DNA of 8,234 bases, taken from assembly GCA_944331885.1 (NCBI GenBank), contig CALVJF010000030.1, forward strand, positions 1 through 8,234. Reading direction: 5' to 3'. This document shows, in pieces, positions 1-6,366 of the stretch. Within the stretch, counting starts at the first letter, position 1; every line of letters begins with the position of its first letter. The notes beneath the pieces are model-generated. The model saw nothing but the letters and a program-made list of their open reading frames with translations, did not search any database and was not told the origin of the DNA. Both the position numbers and the translations under genes were made by a program. The stretch is from an uncultured Bacilli bacterium. Lineage in GTDB: Bacteria; Bacillota_I; Bacilli_A; RF39; UBA660.

Positions 1-19
1 GAGTTTTTTTGTCGAGTAA

Positions 20-343
20 ATAATTAACATTGCCAGTATAGTATTAGTTGCTTTTTTAGTTCTTTATATTATTGTTGTAAAGTTAAAAGCTAAAAGAGCC
101 AAAAAGGCTAGTAAACAAACTGAGGTTCAACCTTTGATATTAGAGCAAGAAGTAAATGTTGAAGCATTGCAAAATATAAGAGATATGCAAAAAGAAGTTT
201 TTGGCGATTTAAATGTTAATGAAGAAAAATCTATAGTAACTGAACAGCCGGTTGAGCAACCTGTTTCACAACAAGTGTCTGCTGAACAAGTATTTCAACA
301 ACCTGGTTCTAGTACTAATGTGCAAAATGTTGTACAGCAGTAA
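20..343 (+). CDS. Small single-pass membrane protein with Gln-rich tail; start unresolved
   Basis: I do not recognise the family. The frame stays open from just after a TAA at 17-19 to the TAA at 341-343. It begins with a strongly hydrophobic stretch (bases 38-79, IVLVAFLVLYIIVV) followed at once by a basic stop-transfer-like segment (KLKAKRAKKASK), then an acidic and Gln/Val/Pro-rich tail with repeated EQPV / QQV motifs that looks disordered and cytoplasmic. No ATG, GTG or TTG lies in frame upstream of the membrane segment; only ATA/ATT codons (20, 23, 29) are available. The first in-frame conventional start is TTG at 134, with GAGG eight bases upstream, but using it would discard the membrane segment. 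Either a rare start is used, or the stop at 17-19 reflects a sequence error or mutation and the gene runs off the left edge (the frame upstream reads SFFVE). The coding call for the tail is reasonable; the start is a guess. Confidence 0.5.
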   Translation: MINIASIVLVAFLVLYIIVVKLKAKRAKKASKQTEVQPLILEQEVNVEALQNIRDMQKEVFGDLNVNEEKSIVTEQPVEQPVSQQVSAEQVFQQPGSSTNVQNVVQQ

Positions 344-372
344 AAAAATCTCGCTTTATAAGCGAGTTTTTT
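342..372. terminator. Bidirectional rho-independent terminator between convergent genes
   Basis: A perfect 7-bp stem (CTCGCTT at 350-356, AAGCGAG at 360-366) has a 3-base loop (TAT). It is flanked by a run of A on the left (342-348) and six T on the right (367-372). Read rightward it ends the small membrane-protein gene, whose stop is at 341-343. Read leftward the A run becomes the U tract and it ends the PepSY gene, whose stop codon at 371-373 overlaps the T run. One hairpin therefore serves both genes. Confidence 0.88.
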
Positions 373-1141
373 AATGGTGATCTATTTCGTATTTTATGAT
401 ATTACCATTTAAAGCATTTATTTCGTATTCATATTCTTGATATTGGTAATTGAATTCTAGTTCATATACTGAGTAATTATATTCAATATCAAGTTTGGCT
501 TTATGCCAAGTAACTTGAGACTCTTTTAAATTAGCATGCTTTAAAGCTATTTCTTTAGCTTTAGCTAAGCCGATATATTGAGAATCATCTGTTTGTTGAT
601 TTTTATAATCGACATCGTATTTAATTACTTCTTTAGTATTGGCATCAATATATAATTCATAAGCTGAATCAGTTGTATAAAATTCTATTTCATAAACTTG
701 ACGTCCATCTTCAATATCAAGTTTTACTTTAGTAAATGTTGCATCATCTAATTTTTGATTAGTATGATTTAAAGCAATATTTTTAGCTTCTTCTTCTGTG
801 ATTGAAGTAGTTGTTTCTGGTGTTGAAATAGTTGCTTGGTTAATAGCATCTTTTTCAAAATTGATTATTTCACCAGTTTTCATATGAACATCAATTTCAT
901 AAATATAATTATCGTCTTTAAATTTTATTTCGTAAATATTGTCATCATAATCTTTTTCAACATCGAGATATGTAATGTCTTTTTCATTAAAATTACCATA
1001 ATCTAATGCCTTGTTTTTAGCTTCACTCTCGCTTATAACATTACGAGGTATAAATAACATAATTGCAATAATAATTAAAAGAATTAAAGCAATAATTGTT
1101 ATTATTATGCTATATAATTTAAAATTTTTTTCTTTTTTCAT
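371..1141 (-). CDS. Membrane-anchored protein with three tandem PepSY-like domains
   Basis: This 256-aa protein has a short basic N-terminus and one hydrophobic helix (about residues 10-32) with no lipobox Cys, so it is probably a signal anchor with the rest outside the cell. Three homologous units follow at about 36-98, 114-178 and 190-254. Each has an (S/T)E.EAK.IAL.-type helix, then a strand with 'YEIEF' or 'YELEF', then 'YE(I/L).(I/A)..(T/N)G(E/N)(I/V)I.(Y/F)..D', the signature of PepSY repeats. A Thr-rich linker (99-113) and a Gln/Asp-rich linker (179-189) join them. PepSY domains occur in peptidase propeptides and in Bacillota surface proteins, where a peptidase-inhibiting role is proposed; no peptidase domain is present here, so regulating an extracellular or membrane protease is inference. 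The ATG is preceded by AGAGGAAG at a normal distance and by a promoter. The mature part is strongly acidic. It is divergent from the PFOR gene but shows no functional link to it. Confidence 0.85.
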   Translation of the reverse strand: MKKEKNFKLYSIIITIIALILLIIIAIMLFIPRNVISESEAKNKALDYGNFNEKDITYLDVEKDYDDNIYEIKFKDDNYIYEIDVHMKTGEIINFEKDAINQATISTPETTTSITEEEAKNIALNHTNQKLDDATFTKVKLDIEDGRQVYEIEFYTTDSAYELYIDANTKEVIKYDVDYKNQQTDDSQYIGLAKAKEIALKHANLKESQVTWHKAKLDIEYNYSVYELEFNYQYQEYEYEINALNGNIIKYEIDHH

Positions 1142-1162
1142 AAAATCTTCCTCTCTTTGATA

Positions 1163-1191
1163 ATTATAGCAAAAGTAGAAAAAAAGATAAA
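1163..1191 (-). promoter_or_regulatory. Promoter of the PepSY gene (extended -10)
   Basis: On the minus strand TGCTATAAT (bases 1171 down to 1163) is a perfect TATAAT with the TGn extension. The -35 position, 17 bp further upstream (1186-1191, TTTATC), is weak, which is typical of extended -10 promoters. Transcription would start near 1156, about 15 bases before the ATG and right at the ribosome binding site. It overlaps the rightward PFOR promoter. Confidence 0.6.
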
Positions 1192-1204
1192 TATATATTA
1201 TAAT
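1176..1204 (+). promoter_or_regulatory. Promoter of the pyruvate:ferredoxin oxidoreductase gene
   Basis: TAGAAA (1176-1181, four of six matches to TTGACA) is separated by 17 bp from a perfect TATAAT (1199-1204). The predicted start, near 1211, leaves a leader of about 18 bases that is almost entirely ribosome binding site (AAAAGGTGAT, 1214-1223). Its -35 side overlaps the upstream elements of the leftward PepSY promoter. I see no clear inverted-repeat operator. Confidence 0.6.
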
Positions 1205-1228
1205 TACTATTAGAAAAGGTGATAAATT

Positions 1229-4200
1229 ATGTATAAAATTGTTGATGGAAATAAAGCATGTAGTGAAGTTGCTTATTTGTTTAGTGAAATATGTTCGATA
1301 TATCCAATAACTCCTTCTTCACCAATGGCAGCTAATATAGATAATTTAGTGGCTAAGAAAAAAAATTTGTTTAATGAAGAAGTTAGTGTTATTGAAATGC
1401 AAAGTGAAGCAGGTGCTGCTGGTTGTATGCATGGAGCTTTAATAAGTGGGAGTTTGGCTTCAACTTTTACTGCTAGTCAAGGATTATTATTAATGATACC
1501 AAATATGTATAAAATAGCAGGTGAAATGTTACCAGGTGTTATGCATGTTGCAGCACGTAGTTTAGCAACACATGCTTTATCAATATTTGGTGATCATCAA
1601 GATATTTATGCAGCAAGAGCAACTGGTTTTTGTATGTTAGCTACAACTAATGTATATGATGCGCAAAATTTAGCGGCTGTTGCACATTTGGCGGCGATTG
1701 AAGGAAGTTTGCCTTTTTTACATTTTTTTGATGGTTTTAGAACTAGTCATGAAATTAATAAAATTAAAGGTATTGAAGATGAAAAATTATTAAGTTTAGT
1801 AAATTTTGCTAAAGTGCAAGAATTTAAAGATAGAATGTTAAAAGTTGGTAGTAAAAAGCAAATGGGTATGGCAGAAAATGAAGATATTTATTTTCAAAGT
1901 GTTGAAGCTCGTAATGAAGTTTATAATCAAATGCCAGATATAGTTAATGAATATATGAGTAAAATTAATGCAATAATGGGAACTAATTATCAACCATTTA
2001 ATTATTATGGTAGTGCTGATGCTGTTAATGTTATTGTAGCTATGGGTAGTGTTTGTGATACAGTTAAATTGGTTATTGATGACTTAAGGAAAAAAGGGGA
2101 AAAAGTAGGTTTAATTGAAGTCCATTTATATCGGCCATTTAGCGTTAAATACCTAGAAAATGTATTACCAGCAACTGTTAAGAATATTGCTGTTCTTGAT
2201 CGAACTAAAGAAGCTGGTAGTATGGGTGAACCTTTATATTTAGATGTAGTGGCTGCTTTAAATGGAAAAGGTCTAAATATTGTTGGTGGAAGATATGGTT
2301 TATCTAGTAAGAATACTACTGTCAGTGATATTTATAGTGTTTGTATGATGTTAAAAGGTGAATTAAAAAATAATTTTACAATTGGAATAGTTGATGATGT
2401 AACTAATTTATCTTTACCTATTTATGATTACGCATTAGATATTGGAGCTAAAGAGGTTTTAATATATGGTTTTGGTTCAGATGGAATGGTAAGTACTAGT
2501 AAGGATTTAATGAGTATTATTGGATCTAAAGATAAATTTGTTCAAGGTTATTTTCAATATGATAGTAAAAAAAGTGGGGGAGTAACTGTAAGTAATTTAA
2601 GAGTAAGTGATAAAGAAATTAATGCTCCTTACTATGTTACAAGACCTGATATGGTAGTTATTACAAAAGATGAGTATTTATTTAAATATGAAATGTTAAA
2701 AGGTATTAAGGAAAATAGTATTGTTTTAATTAATACAGTAAAAGATATGACAGAAATTAATGATTATTTACCTAATAATTTTAAAGAGATTGTTAAAAGT
2801 AAGAATTTAAAATTGTTAATAATTAATGCTGAAGATATTGCTTTAAATTGTGGTATTAAAGGTAAAATTAGTAAAATAATGGAAGTTGTAATTTTAAAAT
2901 TATTAGGAATAGATGGGGCTTTAGAAATAGTTGAAAAGTCTATTAAGGATAAATTTGCTACTAAAGGTGATGAGATAGTTAATGCTAATTTGCAAGCTAT
3001 TACCATGGCTTTAGATAGTGTTAAAGATGTTAGTGGAAATATTGATTACGAAGTAGTTACTAAGCAAGAGGAGAATGATGTTATTGCTTTAATTAATAAA
3101 CGTGAAGGAGATACTTTGAAGGTATCGGATCTAGTAAAATATCGAAGTGGTGAATTTCCTTGTGGATTAAGTAAATATGAGAAGAGAAATGTTTCTAATT
3201 TAGTTCCTAAATGGAATAGTGAAGCATGTATTCAATGTGGAATGTGTGCAATAGTTTGTCCACATGCTGTTATTAGGCCTTTTGCTGTTAATGATAAGGA
3301 AAAAGGAATTCCTTTACTTGGTAATAAGGAATATAATTATTTGATTTGTGTTAGTGAAGAAGATTGTACTAGTTGTGGTTTATGTATTAATACATGTCCA
3401 GGAAAAGGGGGTGTTAAAGCTTTAAGTTTTGGGGAAAAAGATAGTGCATGTCAAAAAGAAGCTGATTATTATTTTAATGAATATGTTAATCCACAAGTAA
3501 TGGATAAGTTTACAATTAAAGGCAGTCAATTTTGTAAGCCCCAATTTGAATTTAGTGGAGCTTGTGCTGGTTGTGGAGAAACACCTTATATTAAGTTGTT
3601 AACACAATTATTTGGGGAAAAATTAGTAATTGCTAATGCTACTGGTTGTTCATCAATTTATGGAGGTAGTGCACCATCAACTCCTTATTCTATTCCTTGG
3701 GCTAATTCATTATTTGAAGATAATGCAGAGTTTGCTTTTGGAATGGTTAACAGTTATAAGAAAGCGCATGAACGAGTTAGAAAAATAATGCTTGAAAGTA
3801 TGGATTCGGTTAATGATAAAGTTAAATCTCTATATCAAGAATGGTTAGATAATAGTGATAATTTTGAGATAACTAGCAAAGTTAAGGAAGAATTGAAAAA
3901 TGAGGAAATTCCAAATGATTTACATAGTTTAATAGATTATGTACCTAGTAGTAGTGTTTGGGCTATCGGTGGCGATGGTTGGGCTTATGATATTGGATTT
4001 GGTGGAATTGATCATGTTTTAAGTAGTAATGAAGATATAAATATTTTAGTTTTAGATACAGAAGTTTATTCTAATACAGGTGGTCAATCAAGTAAATCAA
4101 GTAGAATTGGTCAAGTTGCAGAATTTGCTAATTATGGTAAGAAAACTAGTAAAAAAGATTTATTTAGAATTGCAATGAGTTATCCAAATTGTTATGTTGC

Positions 4201-4594
4201 TAGTGTAAGTTTAGGTTCTAATATGTTTCAAACTATTAAAGCATTTAAAGAAGCAGAAGCTCATAAAGGACCTTCAATTATTATTGCTTATTCACCTTGT
4301 ATTGAACATGGTATTAAAGGGGGAATGAGTAGAAGTATTGAGGAAGAAAAATTAGCAGTTGATGTAGGTTATACTATGTTGATGCGTTATAATCCAGAAA
4401 CTGAACAATTAGCTATTGATTCTCGTGAACCGGATTTTACAAGGTATGATGAATTTTTGAGTAATGAAGTAAGATATAATGCTTTAAAAATTAAAAATAA
4501 AGAAAAAGCTTTAGAAGTATTAGAAGTTAATAAAGAGAATGCAATTAAGAGATACAATTTTTATAAAAATTTAGTTACTGAAAAGAAAAATTAA
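1229..4594 (+). CDS. nifJ: Pyruvate:ferredoxin (flavodoxin) oxidoreductase, single-chain
   Basis: Catalyses pyruvate + CoA + oxidised ferredoxin to acetyl-CoA + CO2 + reduced ferredoxin, a main route of pyruvate use in anaerobes; cytoplasmic. All family landmarks are present in order. The pyruvate-domain motif YPITPSSPM is at about 25-33, the cofactor-activating Glu in EMQSEAGAAG at 60, and an active-site Arg at 110. A gamma-type domain with GFGSDG lies near 414 and SGGVTVSNLR near 450. Two [4Fe-4S] ferredoxin motifs have Cys at 667/670/673/677 and 713/716/719/723. The thiamine diphosphate domain has proximal-cluster Cys 779, 782, 807 and 1024, GGDGWAYDIG at 914-923 and the catalytic Asn in SNTGGQ at 949. 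At 1121 residues it is slightly shorter than most members (about 1170-1200) and lacks the C-terminal extension of the Desulfovibrio africanus enzyme, but no key residue is missing. The ATG follows AAAAGGTGAT, with a promoter upstream and a terminator downstream, so it is probably monocistronic. A preference for a related 2-oxoacid cannot be excluded. Confidence 0.97.
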   Translation: MYKIVDGNKACSEVAYLFSEICSIYPITPSSPMAANIDNLVAKKKNLFNEEVSVIEMQSEAGAAGCMHGALISGSLASTFTASQGLLLMIPNMYKIAGEMLPGVMHVAARSLATHALSIFGDHQDIYAARATGFCMLATTNVYDAQNLAAVAHLAAIEGSLPFLHFFDGFRTSHEINKIKGIEDEKLLSLVNFAKVQEFKDRMLKVGSKKQMGMAENEDIYFQSVEARNEVYNQMPDIVNEYMSKINAIMGTNYQPFNYYGSADAVNVIVAMGSVCDTVKLVIDDLRKKGEKVGLIEVHLYRPFSVKYLENVLPATVKNIAVLDRTKEAGSMGEPLYLDVVAALNGKGLNIVGGRYGLSSKNTTVSDIYSVCMMLKGELKNNFTIGIVDDVTNLSLPIYDYALDIGAKEVLIYGFGSDGMVSTSKDLMSIIGSKDKFVQGYFQYDSKKSGGVTVSNLRVSDKEINAPYYVTRPDMVVITKDEYLFKYEMLKGIKENSIVLINTVKDMTEINDYLPNNFKEIVKSKNLKLLIINAEDIALNCGIKGKISKIMEVVILKLLGIDGALEIVEKSIKDKFATKGDEIVNANLQAITMALDSVKDVSGNIDYEVVTKQEENDVIALINKREGDTLKVSDLVKYRSGEFPCGLSKYEKRNVSNLVPKWNSEACIQCGMCAIVCPHAVIRPFAVNDKEKGIPLLGNKEYNYLICVSEEDCTSCGLCINTCPGKGGVKALSFGEKDSACQKEADYYFNEYVNPQVMDKFTIKGSQFCKPQFEFSGACAGCGETPYIKLLTQLFGEKLVIANATGCSSIYGGSAPSTPYSIPWANSLFEDNAEFAFGMVNSYKKAHERVRKIMLESMDSVNDKVKSLYQEWLDNSDNFEITSKVKEELKNEEIPNDLHSLIDYVPSSSVWAIGGDGWAYDIGFGGIDHVLSSNEDINILVLDTEVYSNTGGQSSKSSRIGQVAEFANYGKKTSKKDLFRIAMSYPNCYVASVSLGSNMFQTIKAFKEAEAHKGPSIIIAYSPCIEHGIKGGMSRSIEEEKLAVDVGYTMLMRYNPETEQLAIDSREPDFTRYDEFLSNEVRYNALKIKNKEKALEVLEVNKENAIKRYNFYKNLVTEKKN

Positions 4595-4626
4595 AAGACT
4601 TTATCGATAAAAGATAAAGTCTTTTT
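4593..4626 (+). terminator. Rho-independent terminator of the PFOR gene
   Basis: A perfect 13-bp stem (AAAAGACTTTATC at 4593-4605 with GATAAAGTCTTTT at 4613-4625) has a 7-base loop and ends in a T run (4622-4626). The stem begins inside the stop codon of the PFOR gene. The A-rich left arm could give weak leftward termination, but no leftward gene needs it. Confidence 0.88.
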
Positions 4627-4634
4627 ACGTTAAT

Positions 4635-4663
4635 TTGACATTTTAGCTATTTTTTGGTATTAT
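4635..4663 (+). promoter_or_regulatory. Near-consensus sigma-A promoter of the J-domain gene
   Basis: A perfect TTGACA (4635-4640) lies 17 bp from TATTAT (4658-4663, five of six matches). The start would be near 4670, giving a leader of about 20 bases. This is the best promoter in the window. No CIRCE inverted repeat (TTAGCACTC-N9-GAGTGCTAA) is present, so HrcA-type heat-shock control is not indicated despite the J domain. Confidence 0.75.
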
Positions 4664-4690
4664 ATGTAGCAATAAAAAAGGGGGATTTTT

Positions 4691-6349
4691 ATGACTATAG
4701 AGAGAGCTTATGCTATTTTAGGGGTAAATAGTTATTGTAGTGATGAAGAATTAAAAAGAAGATATCGTTTATTAGCAAGAAAGTATCATCCAGATTTATT
4801 GCAAAGTACTGATAAAAACTTACAAAAAGCTAATGAAAAAATGCAAGAAATTAATGAAGCTTATGAATTTATTCAAAAGCAACGTAAACGTTCTAATAGA
4901 TTTGATTTAGAAGCTTATAAAAGAATGGCTATATCTCAATTAGAAATATATTATTATGCTAAAGGAAATGTTATTGGTAAAGATTTTAATGCTAGAAATA
5001 ATGAAATAAGAATTATAATAGATCAATTTGCAAATTTAATGTTATTTTGTACAACTAAAAATAGTGTTGATAATTATTTTCAAAGAGCTAAAAGTGATAT
5101 TCGTCGAATTTTTGAAGGTTTAAAAAGAAAAATATATTTAGATTATGCTATTGATGATTCAGTAGTTAAGGAACTTTTGAATTACGAGTGTAATTTATGG
5201 CAATTTAATTGTCAATTAACGGAGATAATGCATAAGTATTCACCAAGGTTTAAATTTGAAAAAGAATTAGAATATGTTGTTGGAGAATATAAGTTACGTA
5301 GTGGATATATAGGAGTAAAAAATAGAATTCAGCAATTGATTAAACAATATTCTGAACAAGCACGTGAATTGAATTATTTATATAGTGATAAGTTAATTGA
5401 GAAATTAAAAAAGGATATTGAATATGCTTTTGAATGTTATTTTAAAATTGAAGGTAGATTAAGAAAAGTTAAAGAATTTTTGGATTTGCGTAGTGATAGT
5501 AAAGAAATTAATGAATTAAGAGCATTTTATGATGCTGTTAATAGTAGATTTGTTAATGGTGAAGATATAGATTCAGTTGAATTAGATTTAGGGCGATTAG
5601 AATTATTAATTAAAAAGCAGTTAGTTAATGAGAAAATGCAAGAAAGAGATAATTATTTAAGAGATGTCACAAACGAGATGACTGCCAAATATATGGGTTT
5701 AATTAGTAATTGTGAAAATATTGCTAATATTGAATTTATGCAAAAGAAATCATTATTGTATGGTAAGGTATTAGAATATATAAAGTTGCTTCGTGATGGA
5801 ACTATGCCAATGGAGTTAGTAGATGTTTTGCGAAAAATAAGTTTTACTGATGATAATAATGATTTAAAACAAACTAATGTTCTTGATAATTTTAAAGAAG
5901 GATCAAGAGGTATTTATGTTTTAAATAGAAAATTAGATTTGATATTTGAACCAGTAATTGGTGAGATAGTTAAAATGGCCGATGATCATGTAATTTTAAG
6001 AGGGGTAAGTTTTTTACTTAAGTCTGGGACTATGAGAATAGAAAAAGATGAATTTTTAGATTCATATATACCTTTAGAACAATTTATGCGTGATAGTGAA
6101 TTTGGGATAGTTAGTTCGCGTCGTAGAGATGATGTTATTTTATATCACAATCAGTTTGTGAGTTTAGTTTATGATCCATTAAGTGAAGAATTTAAAATAA
6201 AAGGTTTTTCTAATCGTGCTGATTATCACCCTGTGGGAATGGATTATGAATCAGTTGTTCAAAAGTATCGAATACCAGATGAAGTATTTAAAGCTTTACA
6301 AAAATTAATTAGAGTAAAAAATAATGTTGCTAAAAAAAATGTTCCATAA
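4691..6349 (+). CDS. J-domain protein with a large uncharacterised C-terminal region
   Basis: Residues about 5-63 of this 552-aa protein form a complete J domain: YAILGV at 7-12, a basic helix II (LKRRYRLLARKYH), the invariant HPD at 33-35 and a final helix with INEAYEFI. J domains stimulate the ATPase of DnaK-type Hsp70s, so it probably directs DnaK to a client. It is not DnaJ: there is no Gly/Phe linker, no CxxCxGxG zinc repeats and no recognisable client-binding domain. Residues about 70-385 are charged and mostly helical with coiled-coil character. Residues about 400-540 are a mixed, probably beta-rich segment (runs such as HVILRGVSFLLKSG and DDVILYHNQFVSLVYD) with no motif I recognise. 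No membrane segment or signal is seen, so it is probably cytoplasmic. The ATG follows AAGGGGGA at 6 bases and a strong promoter, so it is likely expressed alone. It converges on the 599-aa gene. The J domain is certain; the client is unknown. Confidence 0.88.
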   Translation: MTIERAYAILGVNSYCSDEELKRRYRLLARKYHPDLLQSTDKNLQKANEKMQEINEAYEFIQKQRKRSNRFDLEAYKRMAISQLEIYYYAKGNVIGKDFNARNNEIRIIIDQFANLMLFCTTKNSVDNYFQRAKSDIRRIFEGLKRKIYLDYAIDDSVVKELLNYECNLWQFNCQLTEIMHKYSPRFKFEKELEYVVGEYKLRSGYIGVKNRIQQLIKQYSEQARELNYLYSDKLIEKLKKDIEYAFECYFKIEGRLRKVKEFLDLRSDSKEINELRAFYDAVNSRFVNGEDIDSVELDLGRLELLIKKQLVNEKMQERDNYLRDVTNEMTAKYMGLISNCENIANIEFMQKKSLLYGKVLEYIKLLRDGTMPMELVDVLRKISFTDDNNDLKQTNVLDNFKEGSRGIYVLNRKLDLIFEPVIGEIVKMADDHVILRGVSFLLKSGTMRIEKDEFLDSYIPLEQFMRDSEFGIVSSRRRDDVILYHNQFVSLVYDPLSEEFKIKGFSNRADYHPVGMDYESVVQKYRIPDEVFKALQKLIRVKNNVAKKNVP

Positions 6350-6366
6350 GATATGGAACTTTTTTT
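6332..6366. terminator. Bidirectional terminator overlapping the end of the J-domain gene
   Basis: A perfect 7-bp stem (GTTCCAT at 6341-6347, ATGGAAC at 6353-6359) has a 5-base loop. Eight A lie on the left (6332-6339) and seven T on the right (6360-6366). The left arm encodes the last two residues of the J-domain protein and its stop codon (6347-6349) starts at the stem's end. The T run overlaps the stop of the leftward 599-aa gene (6365-6367). It can terminate both convergent genes. Confidence 0.87.

Noticed and set aside
2764..3006. 80-codon open frame on the minus strand
   Set aside because: It lies wholly inside the PFOR gene in a region whose plus-strand translation fits the family. 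It has no ribosome binding site of its own and arises from AT-rich composition.
4595..4690. Heat-shock (CIRCE) operator or riboswitch before the J-domain gene
   Set aside because: The gap is filled by a terminator, a standard promoter and a ribosome binding site; no CIRCE repeat or further structure fits.
1229..6349. Recoded UGA (Mycoplasma-type code)
   Set aside because: The Trp codons in the PFOR gene are TGG, and no in-frame TGA interrupts any gene; all stops are TAA. This supports the standard code, though it does not strictly exclude an unused UGA.
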